From Conidiobolus incongruus B7586 (Eukaryota > Entomophthoromycota > Entomophthoromycetes > Entomophthorales > Conidiobolaceae): a stretch of DNA of 15,781 nucleotides. Of this stretch, positions 1-9,648 are shown one piece after another; position 1 is the stretch's first letter; each line of letters starts with the position of its first letter. The translations under genes and the position numbers were made by a program. The stretch is taken from positions 1-15,781 of the forward strand of contig JNEM01013880.1 of assembly GCA_000697335.1 (NCBI GenBank), read 5' to 3'. Under the pieces are notes generated by a model. That model did not search any database. It worked only from the letters and a program-made list of their open reading frames with translations, and was not told the DNA's origin.

Positions 1-37
1 ATTTATATATATATCAAAATTCTATGAATTTATTATG

Positions 38-41
38 ATAT
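38..41. repeat. Target-site duplication, left copy (ATAT)
   Basis: ATAT directly precedes the left LTR and the same four bases directly follow the right LTR at 6545-6548. Ty3-type integrases usually leave 4-6 bp, so the length fits. In DNA this AT-rich the match could be chance. Confidence 0.5.
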
Positions 42-416
42 TGTTGTGTTTTTATATTAAGTTTAATAAATAAAGATCATAGTTAGAAAAGTACTCAAAA
101 TATAATTTAGTAAATTATTTATTAATCCTGCTCTTTAATATATTGGGACTATAGGTTTAAAAACTTACTATTAAGATATTATAATAGAATATCCAAAAAT
201 AAAAAAAAACTTTTTCTCTATCTTTATCACTGTTGGGTGTAAATAATTGAATCAATGAATAATATAGGGTTTGGATAAAATCTAATAAAGAAAACAAAGA
301 AAACAAAGAGAACAAAGAGTATCTTTCGATTATAAACTAACAAAGCCAGCTTAAAATAGCAATAATATTGGTTTAGCTATCAAACTAGAAGGAATAATGA
401 ATTTTGAAATACAACA
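42..416 (-). repeat. Left LTR (3' LTR in element orientation)
   Basis: This 375-bp copy starts TGTTGTGTTTTTATATTAAG and ends GAAATACAACA, giving the short TGTTG...CAACA inverted ends usual for LTRs. It matches 6180-6544 over its whole length. It holds three copies of a 9-bp unit of the form AACAAAGAR around 290-320, whereas the right LTR has two. It contains the only CpG noticed in the element. At sites where the two LTRs differ by a transition, this copy carries the A or T state more often (about 16 of 21 by eye). Confidence 0.95.
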
Positions 417-436
417 TTATTTCTCCCTTTTTTAAA
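417..436 (-). other. Polypurine tract of the Ty3 element
   Basis: Read on the minus strand, a purine run AAAAAAGGGAGAAATAA directly abuts the TGTTG start of the 3' LTR (the left one). This is the position and composition expected for the plus-strand DNA primer in reverse transcription. The GGGAGA core stands out from its AT-rich surroundings. Confidence 0.75.
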
Positions 437-779
437 ATGATATAATCCTCTATCAATTATATTTATGTCATACTATATAATTCTTACAATATTGTTTTAA
501 TTAATTTTGATGTATTCCTTCTATAACAATATATAACTTTTCATAGACTATATCATATATAATATTTGATCTTATTAATAAAACAATATAAGGTCTATTA
601 TATTTCTAATGCATTTTCTTTCTTTCTTTTATATTTAGTAACCTAATATAACTACTAATTTTGTATTTTAGTCTAATAATTTCATTACCCTTTTGTAATT
701 GTAATTCCTTGAACACTTGATTTTCCCTATATTCTTATTAATTTATATAACATTCTAATTCTAATATAGGTTTAATTTA

Positions 780-3600
780 TATATCATCTAAAATCAAAGA
801 ACTCTCTAATAATTGTGGTTCTTGTCCAAATAATATTTCAAAAAGTGATATTCAATCTGATTAGGGAGTCACTTGGTATATAAACAATAATTTATTAATT
901 TCTTAGTCTTAATCTTTTAGATGGTTAATTGATAATTTTTCTAAATATTTATATAATATTTTATTGAATCTCTCTACCCTCCCATTAGCTTAAAGATGAT
1001 ATGCTAATATAAATCAATGTTCTATTTAAAGTATCTTAACAAGTTTTCTCATAATATCACAATCAAATTAAAGACTTTTATCAGTTGTAATGATTTTTAG
1101 AAGTTTAAAATTTAAGATAATATAATTGTAAATAAATTCAGCAACTATTTCTATAGTTTGTGTTTTATATAGTATAGCTATTAGCTAACAAGATTAATAT
1201 TCTGTTGCAACTAGTATATATTGATTATCATAAGTTAAAGGTTCAAAAGGTCTTATAAAGTCTAATATAATTTATTTAAACAATTCATTACTTACTATAT
1301 GTCTAGAAGATAATTCTTCTATAGTTTTATCAAATATTTGACATATATAACATTTAGCAATAACTTCTCAAACTGTCTTGTTAATTTTTAACCACCAAAA
1401 ATATTTCTGAATTAGATATAATAAAGTTTTAATACTACAATGAACTCTATTTATATAGAATATTTTAGTTAATTCTTCTTGATATTGTTGTTTTAAAATT
1501 ATTTATATCTGTTCTCCTACTTTTCTAGTTAAATTATTATTATAGATTAAATATCTTTTGTATTGATTTTGAAATTATAGAAAGGTTTTGTATAATAAAG
1601 ACTTTGGTGGTTTATTATATTTTAGTATCTGGTATATCTTTAATATATAAGGTTTGTAATCTATTTCAGTAAAATTTTCAACTATTGATATAGTTTCAAC
1701 TAATTATTTACTTAATATATTTGTTAGTATATTATCTTTACCTAGTTTATATTCTATTTTAAAATCATAAAACTATAATTTTATAACCAACAAGTATGTT
1801 AATCTATTATTTTTATTGCCTTAAGGTATTTTTTAAATAAAGTATAATTTGTTTGGATTTTGAAATATTATCTAAATAAATAAGGTTTAAAATATTCTAT
1901 CACTAAAATAAATATATATGCTCTTTTATAGATAGTTATGTAATTTAACTTGGTTTTATTAAATTTCTTAGAATAATAGTTAATAACTAATTCTTTTTTA
2001 TCTCTTAGATATAATTAGGTAAGTAGAGCACCTATTTTTATACCTGAATTGTTTATTTACAAAACAAATTCAAGATTAAAATTTTGTAGTTTAAGAATAA
2101 GAACAGAGATTAATAAATTACAAAGCTAATGAAAACTCTTTTTAACTTGTTCATTAAAATTAAAGGTATTATTAGTTTTAGTTAACTTAGTTAAGGATTA
2201 AGCTATTTTAGAAAAATCTTTAACAAAGCATCTATAATAATTAATAAAGTTTAAGAATACTCTTACCTTTTTAGTGTTGTTAGGTTTAAGCTAATCTTTA
2301 ATTTGTTGTATCTTAAAGGGATTAGTTTCTAATCTTTTGTTACTAATAATATATCTTAAATAGTTGATTGAATTATATACAAAGTAATATTTTTTAAGAC
2401 TAATACATAATTGGTGTTTTTCTAATTGTTCTAGTATTTTTTAGATATGAATTAAGTGATCTTCTTTGATACAACTGTAAATTATGATATTGTCTAAGTA
2501 AATTACAATAAAATCATAAAAAAATTCCTTTATTATATTATTTATCATAAATTAAAATATTCCTGGTGTATTTGATAAACTAAAAGGTATCACTTTAAAA
2601 GTAAAATAATTAGTGTATAAACTAAATCCTATTAATAAAGTTAACTCTATACCTATTGGTACTTGTTAATAACCTAAGAATAAATCTAATATAATAAAAA
2701 TAATAGCCCCATTTAAGGAATCAAGCAATTCATTGATTTTGGGTAAAGAAAAAGTATTTTTGATAGTAAAATTATTTAATTCTCTATAATCAATATATAA
2801 TTATATTTTTCTATCCTTTTTAAAAACTAATATAATTTAAAATACCTATGGTGAATTTAACTTTTGAATAATACTATTATCTAGTATTGATTGTAATTCT
2901 TTATCTAGCTATTTTAATTTTGCTTATAGAAGTTATCCTATTTTCTATTTGATAGGGGTTATGTTTTTATCAATTAACTTGATTTGATAAGTGATTTCTA
3001 TTGTTTTCTTTACTTTCTTAAGGTTTATATATAGTATATTTAGGAATTTAGTTAAAAGACTAATAATGGATTCTTTATCAGTAAAAGTTCTGATATTAAT
3101 TAAATCTATTCTATTATTGATTGGAGAAGTAATTTCAGTTAAAACAACTAACTTAAGTTGTTGAATTATAGGGTGTTTAAATTTTTTTTTATTCTAAGTA
3201 GGTTTTTAGTTATTGTTTCTATAGTTTCTTCCTTATTACCTTGCTTTATCTTTATCATTTAGAAAAGATAATTGACTATAGCATATGTTTTATCTAACTA
3301 GTTATAACTAAGAATAATAAGTAAATTAAGGTTATCTATCACTAAGAATTTATCTTTTATAATGATTTCTCTTACTTAAATATAAATGTCTCTTATCCCA
3401 CTTATTGTTTTTATAGTGGTGTTTATAACTGTTAATTGTATACTAGATAAAATTATTTATTCTTGTAAATTTACTATCTCTATAACTTAACTATATATTA
3501 TAATAGATTTATTACTAGAATCAATGAAAGCTGTAACCTTTATTTTATTTATAAAATAATAAATTAAAGGGTAACCTCTAAGTTTACTAAATTAAAAAGG
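780..3600 (-). pseudogene. Ty3 pol relic (protease, RT, RNase H, integrase)
   Basis: Family blocks are recognisable piecemeal on the minus strand. A retropepsin active-site neighbourhood lies near 3480-3560. Reverse transcriptase shows the DYRELN block near 2775-2830 and the YLD strand near 2470-2520, followed by IIIYS. RNase H shows a GIKIGALL-type block and a YYSKKFNK block near 1890-2080. Integrase shows the zinc-binding neighbourhood near 1320-1420 and the start of the catalytic core (ILVAT block) near 1100-1260. The order with integrase last identifies Ty3/gypsy. Reading is broken many times throughout and no domain can be functional. Boundaries are approximate. Confidence 0.85.
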
Positions 3601-6080
3601 AATATAATTTGTAAAACTTAAATCTTGATCCTATTTTTCTATAAATAGGATTATTGATAAAAGAATTTCAATAATTTCAGGTTGTTCAAATTTTTCATAT
3701 ATTAATTGTACAACTTTTTCAATTTCTAAAACTAGATGAGGTTTGTTAGAGTTTTTAATAAAAATTATTTTAATCTTATAAAGTTTAAATTAATTACTCT
3801 TCTACTAATATCAAAAGTTTTTTTAATTGCTAATCTTGATTATAGAGCAATTTTTAAATAGATACCTTTTAGGGATATAGTCATTAATTTTGTTTTAATT
3901 ACAACTCTTAAATGTGTTGGTATTAGGATATCTTCTATTGTTGTGAAATTTATCCTAATGTTATTTTTAAAATTAAATCTCAGAATGATTGCTTATGAAT
4001 TTTTCTTAGCAAATTAAATTTCTAGTTGTTTATATTTTTCTTAAAATACTATAGCTGTTATTTATTTAACTTAGTCTTTAGTTATCTCTTTTTGTTGATT
4101 TGCTAATTTAAATAAGCTAGTATAGATTCTTAGTGATAATTCTATTAAATAAATTAAAGGGATATTATATTTTAAATTCAACATATCTTTAAAAACTTTT
4201 GTAGCTTTACCCTCAGTTAAATTTAGCTTCCTTTGTGTTTTCCATTTCTTTTGAGTTTACTTTTTAGCTTCTTTCATTAATTTTTCTGCTTGTAAGTTTA
4301 AAAATGTATTATAATCTTCTTGAGATATTAAAATATTTCTCAAAATTTCCTTTTCTTATTCTTTAATTTCTTTATTAATCTCTTTAAGGTTTAATATATT
4401 TAAAATAACTAATGATATAACTTCTAGATTAATTAAAAATATTGACTTATTATTTAAGTTGCTAAGAGGGATCAATTGTTAGTTAGTTGTGCTTTGATTT
4501 ATAATTGCTATTTGTGTCTTTAGATAATTAATTACACTAGAAGATCTATTAGGTTTTTTTAATTAATATAGTTATTTTTTCTTTTTTTTGTTAGTAATTT
4601 CTTTCTTAAGTTTAGCTATCATAGCTTATTCAATCTATCCTAGTATTTTGTGCATTTCTTCTAATGTTTCCTGTTTATATTCAAGATCCATTTTATCTTT
4701 ATTATTAGAATCTAAATCACTAGTGTTATATTTAAAGTTATTAAATTTTTTAGGGTCTGTCTTATTTCTAACTAAAATTATTATTGATATTTAACATTGA
4801 TTAGAATTAATCTCATCATCATTAACTAAAAATGGTTTTATTTTTTAACTATCTACTGTATTTAATTATTGGTTACAGTTATAGTCTATTTATACTATTA
4901 TTGCTTGAGAATTTTTAACCATTGTATAATTACAATATATATAACCTAGTTAACTAAAATATTATATCCTAGTTTAATACTATTATATTTGTTGTAATTA
5001 GTTATATTACTATAATTTTGTCTGGTAACTATTACTTAGTTTGTATTACTTTTATAATTACTCAAGTTGTTTTTTCTTTAGCATTTAAATTTTTTAAATC
5101 TTTTCATTTAGTAAGCTATGCCTATTTTTATTCAGTTAAAATTTTTTCTGCTTTGTAAATTTTTTGCTTTAGTTTTTCTAATAACCAATCTATAATATTT
5201 TTATAAAAATGGTTCAAAAATAAATGTATATCTTTTTTAACCTCTTTAGAATAACTATATAGATATTGATAATATTTAAATTATTAAGGTTTTTATATCT
5301 TACAACCATTTTATCTACAAAGTCATTTGTAGATTTATTCAAGTTTATCTTTAATTATTTTAGATTTGAATTCAGATTTCTCTAGTTGTTAAACTTAGAT
5401 CATTTAATAAATTCTTATTCAAACACTTTCTATGTTTTGATTTCTTTTATATTAGGTAACTAAATCTATATCTCAAAATTATTAATTGTAACTAATCTAA
5501 AACCTTAGATTATTTTTTCAAAATTATCTTGATTTATTTATATAATAGTCTTAATCTTCTTAATATAAAATCTATAATTGTTACCACTTTTAAAATTTGG
5601 ATAATCTCTCTTTTTAAGTCTTTTATAATTTCTAATAGTTTTGCCATCTTCTATTTTATTATAGAATAATTTATAAAATTAGCATTTAGAAGGGTTACCT
5701 TTTGAAATAAGTTTATCTTCAAAAACATTTGATTCTCTTGACTTTCTTGAATCTCTTGAATATACTTCTTTGAATAAGTTAACCTTTCTTCTCTAATTTA
5801 TTCTTTGTGTTTTTTTTCTTTATCTTCTTTATTTGCTTGATCAACTAAAATCTATATTCCTTTAGATAAACTATTAATTGCCTATAATATTAATTTTATA
5901 ATAACATTCAAAGTTTTTAATCCAGCAAAACTAATAATTTAAGTATTAGATGAAGATGGTTTTAATTCAAATTCTTTTTGATTTTTTTCAGCTATAATTT
6001 TCTTATATATTTTTTAAAATTATTTTCTTCTTTTTTTTTAAATGTAATAATAGTAATAATATAATAAGATATATAAGTTG
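3600..6080 (-). pseudogene. Ty3 gag-region relic
   Basis: This interval lies between the primer-binding site and the protease trace, where Ty3 elements encode Gag. On the minus strand it is A-rich and lysine/asparagine-rich in all reading directions tried. A faint zinc-knuckle-like spacing is seen near 5090-5150 but is too decayed to rely on. The plus strand carries a 68-codon open stretch at 4588-4794 that is an antisense by-product of the T-rich strand. The assignment rests mainly on position. Confidence 0.55.
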
Positions 6081-6156
6081 TAATATTTTTGTATTGTCAC
6101 TAAAATTAATGTAATTGTAATGTTTAAATCAATATTCTTTCACAAAATCTAACAGT

Positions 6157-6174
6157 TACTTAGATTCTCCACCA
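6157..6174 (-). other. Probable tRNA primer-binding site of the Ty3 element
   Basis: On the minus strand, five bases inside the right (5') LTR, the sequence reads TGGTGGAGAATCTAAGTA. It opens with TGG, the complement of the universal tRNA CCA end, followed by a mixed-composition stretch unlike the AT-rich surroundings. It would pair with a tRNA ending GATTCTCCACCA. I cannot assign the tRNA from memory. The five-base gap to the LTR is a little larger than usual. Confidence 0.7.
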
Positions 6175-6179
6175 ATTAA

Positions 6180-6544
6180 TGTTGTGTTTTTATATTAAGT
6201 TTTATAAATAAAGATTGTAGTTAAAAAAGTACTCAAAATATAATTTAGTGAATTATTTATTAATCTTGCTCTTTAATGTATTGGGATTATAGGTTTAAAA
6301 ACTTACTGTTGAGGCATTGTAGTAGAATATCCAAAAATAAAAAAAACCTTTTCTCCATCTTTATCACTGTTGGGTTTAAATAATTGAATCAATGAATGAT
6401 ATAGGGTTTGGATAAAATCTAATAAAGAAAACAAAGAGAACAAAGAGTATCCTTCAATTATAGACTAACAAAGCCAGCTTAAAATAGAAATAATATTGGT
6501 TTAGCTATCAAACTAGAAGGAATGAAGAATTTTGAAATACAGCA
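6180..6544 (-). repeat. Right LTR (5' LTR in element orientation)
   Basis: This 365-bp copy is the partner of 42-416. It starts with the same TGTTGTGTTTTTATATTAAG and ends GAAATACAGCA. By eye the two copies differ at about 21 transitions, 4 transversions, a 9-bp repeat-number difference and a 1-bp homopolymer difference, or roughly 7% divergence. As the 5' LTR of the minus-strand element it would have held the promoter. It borders the CpG-containing spacer upstream of the first secreted-protein gene. Confidence 0.95.
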
Positions 6545-6548
6545 ATAT
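6545..6548. repeat. Target-site duplication, right copy (ATAT)
   Basis: ATAT directly follows the terminal CA of the right LTR and matches 38-41. It supports a simple insertion without later recombination between elements, but it is low-complexity and therefore weak evidence on its own. Confidence 0.5.
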
Positions 6549-7937
6549 GATTAAATTAATTATGTTAATTTAAAATTAAATATTAAAATATTATAATGAA
6601 TTTAATAGGATTTTAATACATTGAATTTAATTGTCATTTGAAAATTTGGTTTATGAATTTTAGAATGATATTGATAATATCTATATTCTAAGGGAGATAT
6701 ATTAGTGTTTCAAATCTTAAAAATCGAATTATACGAAAATATCTTTGATTCTATTCAAAGTAATAAAATTTATAGCTTATATTCAAAAATTTTATTCATT
6801 TTTCACTATTTTTATAAAATTTAACTTAATAATGTTATAATATATGAAAACACATTGTTTAAATTAAACTATCATTATTATGAATAAATAGATGATTAAT
6901 TGTATGATTTAATAGCATAATACTAGGGTTGTTTCTTTATACCATGATTTATTCATATTGTTTACATAACGATAAACTTTTAAGTACTTATGTCAATTTG
7001 TTTCATTGAATAGAGTGTATTTTAGATAATTTGAAAATGAAATGAATTATATTACCTAATTTGGAATACACTTAATATTAAAAATTATCAATAGTTTATT
7101 TTTTTTTATTTAGAGAAAAATATTATTTGAATTTATAAGCTCAATATATGTTAATATTTTTGATTTTGAAAGGATACTGATTCAAAAATACAAATAATCA
7201 CTTGATTTTTTAATAGTATTATCGAATATTAAGATTTGATTCATAAACATCGTCGGAACCGTTATCCAAATAAATAGTTTACTAATTTTAATAAGGTATA
7301 TATAGCATTGATGATATTAGGTTGAAAATAATAAATTGATGTCTTATTAATAGTTAAATCGATATAAAATATTAAAGAATATATTTTTTATTGATAATGG
7401 TTTAAATAAATATATAGTCCAATTAAATTATTATATAATCAATTGATTAAAAATAACATTTAAGTAAAGTATCTTTATAAATGCAATAATTTCAATACAT
7501 TGATTATTTTCAGCTCCAACAGAATGTTAAGACATGATTTAACGAAATAAATTTGATTATATTCATTAAATTAATTTATCCTACATAAAGGGAAATTGCT
7601 TCATAGTAAAATTATTTTTCAAAATATTGATTTAAAGAATATAACAATATATATTTTGGCTTGAAGACATCGAAATTATATATATGTATATATATCGAAG
7701 TGAGCTTATAATAAACAAATGATTGTAAATCAAATTTTGAATATACTTATATTAAATTTAATATTAATGAATTATAATAATTTTTAATCAGATTATTGAT
7801 TAATGGTATATTAAGCAATTTCATGTGCATTATCATAATGGATATCAAGTATTTTAAGTCATGATGCTTTAATTTGAACAATCATTCATTTAGTCATTTA
7901 TGTCTCTGGCATTCGAAATTGATAGATATTTAATATA
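6549..7937. other. AT-rich spacer upstream of the first secreted-protein gene
   Basis: No gene can be supported in this 1.4-kb stretch. Unlike the retroelement beside it, it keeps scattered CpG dinucleotides (for example ATACGAAA near 6732, a short richer patch CATCGTCGGAACCG near 7250, and AATCGATA near 7360). It looks like single-copy DNA that has escaped the mutation affecting the repeats. Short open frames on the minus strand around 7210-7330 lack a start or a coherent length. Confidence 0.6.
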
Positions 7938-7945
7938 TATAAATA
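7938..7945 (+). promoter_or_regulatory. TATA-box candidate for the 264-residue secreted protein
   Basis: TATAAATA lies 56 bases before the ATG at 7994. The same octamer precedes the other secreted-protein gene (12442-12449). In DNA this AT-rich a single occurrence is weak, but the shared octamer and similar placement make it a reasonable core-promoter candidate. Confidence 0.4.
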
Positions 7946-7993
7946 AGGAACTTTGAATAAAAAATTTTCATTAGATTTAATATATATACAATA

Positions 7994-8788
7994 ATGAAAT
8001 TTTCTTCCAGCTCCAGTTTTATATCGACCATATTAGCTTTAAATTTATTAGGATCTGCTGCATCCTTTAACGACGATAACTATGCTCAATCAGCTAAACA
8101 TGATTTTAATCAAGTCAAACCAGGATTAAATGGATATCCTTCGATTGATGAAAAGATTGTAAAAGATAACAATAATCGAGTTTTTTTAAGTGGTGAAAGA
8201 GAGCCAGTATATTTTTTGAATTCCAGTCCTCCAAGCTATTTAACCAACACTTTAGTTCCTTCTACAGATGAATCTCAGTTGAAGCCCTCCTCTGATAATT
8301 CAATTTGTTCTTCAATAATTCCTAATGCGAATAAAAATGGCTCTGGATTAAGATCTGGCAAAATTCAGTCTACTGTTGATGCTGAATCAAAACCCACGAC
8401 TACACAGTCTACTGATAATTCTGGATCAAGACCCACAACTATCTTTTCTACTAATGATTCTGGTTTAAGACCCACAACCACTCAGTCTACTGATAACTCT
8501 CAATTAAGGCCAACACCTCAATCTACGAGCAATTCGCAATTGAAGCCTACAACTACATCAAGTTCCAATAATCCCCAACCAACTAACTCTGGTGGCAAAG
8601 GAAATTTAATGAATACTGCGATCAAATTTATTAGTGATCAAGGTAAAAAATTAGTACAAAAAATTTGGGAAAAGAGAGGAGAAATTTGGAATTTCACCTT
8701 TAACAAAATGCTTAAACCTGGTTTTAATGCTCTTAAGAACGCTTTTTTTAATAAGAACAATGGGGAGAAAGGAAACCAGAGTAACTAA
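7994..8788 (+). CDS. Secreted Ser/Thr/Pro-repeat protein with basic helical C-terminus
   Basis: A 264-residue open frame with clearly higher GC than its flanks and several CpGs, so it is very likely a real gene. Residues 1-24 form a signal peptide (MKFSSSSS, a hydrophobic core around ISTILALNLLG, then SAAS with cleavage likely after Ser24). Residues 25-89 are polar and acidic. Residues 126-189 hold five tandem copies of a 13-residue unit of the type STDNSGxRPTTTQ, with a divergent copy at 90-102. These are probably disordered and O-glycosylation-prone. Residues 203-255 are predicted basic amphipathic helix with Trp225 and Trp232. There is one cysteine (Cys105), no membrane segment and no hydrophobic GPI-type tail. 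The C-terminal part resembles the 93-residue secreted protein at 12527-12808 (FI-x4-KK, EIWNF, A-x3-AFF). The start is the first ATG and directly precedes the signal peptide. AATAAA occurs near 8952. I recognise no known family. An effector-like or cell-surface role is inference only. Confidence 0.85.
   Translation: MKFSSSSSFISTILALNLLGSAASFNDDNYAQSAKHDFNQVKPGLNGYPSIDEKIVKDNNNRVFLSGEREPVYFLNSSPPSYLTNTLVPSTDESQLKPSSDNSICSSIIPNANKNGSGLRSGKIQSTVDAESKPTTTQSTDNSGSRPTTIFSTNDSGLRPTTTQSTDNSQLRPTPQSTSNSQLKPTTTSSSNNPQPTNSGGKGNLMNTAIKFISDQGKKLVQKIWEKRGEIWNFTFNKMLKPGFNALKNAFFNKNNGEKGNQSN
8369..8560 (+). repeat. 39-bp tandem repeat coding for a 13-residue Ser/Thr/Pro unit
   Basis: Five in-frame units code for STVDAESKPTTTQ, STDNSGSRPTTIF, STNDSGLRPTTTQ, a 12-residue STDNSQLRPTPQ and STSNSQLKPTTTS. 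Each has Lys/Arg-Pro-Thr near its end and Ser-Thr at its start. The units differ at the DNA level while keeping this pattern, which suggests an older expansion kept under coding constraint and not a recent slippage event. Copy number is likely to vary between strains. Confidence 0.85.
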
Positions 8789-9626
8789 TAGTTGTTAATT
8801 TTATATCAAAAGCAACATCGATGTATTGATTAACTTGAAAAATTTAATTATTATCATTTTCAATTTTAACAATTAAATTCTTTCATAATTAGCGCCTATT
8901 CAAACTAATATCATATTCTTAAATATCAATTTTGTTATTTACTAGATATTGAATAAACTATTAAAACATTCATCTATTAATATTTAATATTTTTCTCACT
9001 TTGTATTTTGAATATAAAATCACTATTTACGTTATATGGATATTCGACATTAAATTTGGCAAACTATCAATCAATTATTTAAATAAGAAGTATTTATAAT
9101 ATGTGTAATATAAGAATACTATAATTCATGAAAATCTATCAATTGGACAATATATAAATATTAATTTTTGTGATTGAATAATCAGAAAATCTCAATATAA
9201 TTTAATGAAATTTGAAAGGGTACAGAACATCAATTATTGCATAACAATCTATTTTCATTAAATTCCAAGTTTTGAATTAATACAATCAAGTTTGTAATTT
9301 TTTATTTATTTTAAAAATAATATTACTCTATTATTTCCACAGATATTTATAATATGCTATTTTTCAATTTATTTAAAATAATTCTTTAATAATTTTAAAT
9401 ATGATTTAATTTTTAAAAGTTGATATTGTCAATTTGTACATAATTTATTAAATTGAAATTATATAGAAATTTTATAAATTTGCTTGATATTAATTCTATG
9501 AATAATATAATCTATTACCATAGAATTAAAAAATGGGAAATTTTTAATTCCTGATTTTTCAAACATATATTAGTTTCAAATAAAAAAATATATACAAAAC
9601 AAATAGGAAAATAAACAGTTTTGAAT
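8789..9626. other. AT-rich spacer between secreted-protein gene and mariner relic
   Basis: No gene is supported. CpG is present up to about 9050 (AGCGCC near 8892, TACGTTATATGGATATTCG near 9030) and none was seen after that, so the mutated compartment may begin before the recognisable mariner sequence. A TAGTTGTTA...ATATCAAAA stretch immediately after the stop codon resembles the one after the 12527-12808 gene. Confidence 0.55.
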
Positions 9627-9648
9627 TATATATATATATATATATATA
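9627..9648. repeat. (TA)11 microsatellite
   Basis: Eleven TA units lie at the predicted left edge of the mariner relic. Mariner elements insert at TA, so a TA run is a natural target. It may equally have grown from the duplicated TA at the insertion point. Confidence 0.9.

Larger units (their letters stand above)
42..6544 (-). mobile_element. Ty3/gypsy LTR retrotransposon, full length but decayed (fossil)
   Basis: Two direct repeats of about 370 bp that begin TGTTGTG and end ACAACA/ACAGCA bound about 5.8 kb of internal DNA. Read on the minus strand, traces appear in the order gag, protease, reverse transcriptase, RNase H, integrase, which is the Ty3/gypsy (Metaviridae) order and not the Copia order. 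A primer-binding-type site lies just inside the right LTR and a polypurine tract just inside the left one, both in the orientation expected for minus-strand transcription. Flanking ATAT on both sides is a plausible target duplication. The element is structurally whole but broken in all its genes, with dozens of breaks. Only one CpG was seen in the entire element, and decay looks dominated by transitions on both strands, as in RIP or methylation-driven deamination. That makes clock dating unreliable; preserved ends and colinearity suggest it is not ancient. Confidence 0.93.

Noticed and set aside
4588-4794. 68-codon open frame on the plus strand
   Set aside because: It lies antisense to the gag region of the Ty3 element and consists of hydrophobic residues produced by the T-rich strand. 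It has no family resemblance.
42-6544. Copia-type or retrovirus-like (envelope-bearing) classification of the LTR element
   Set aside because: Integrase traces lie after RNase H, not before reverse transcriptase, and no room or trace for an envelope gene was seen between integrase and the polypurine tract.
7210-7330. Short minus-strand open frames around a GC-richer patch (CATCGTCGGAACCG)
   Set aside because: Two frames are open over about 20 residues each but without a start codon, consistent length or recognisable motif. The patch is probably ordinary single-copy DNA.
7994-8788. GPI-anchored cell-wall protein or RXLR/CRN or Y/F/WxC effector class
   Set aside because: The C-terminus is hydrophilic and basic without an anchor signal, and neither an RXLR/LFLAK motif nor a Y/F/WxC motif follows the signal peptide.
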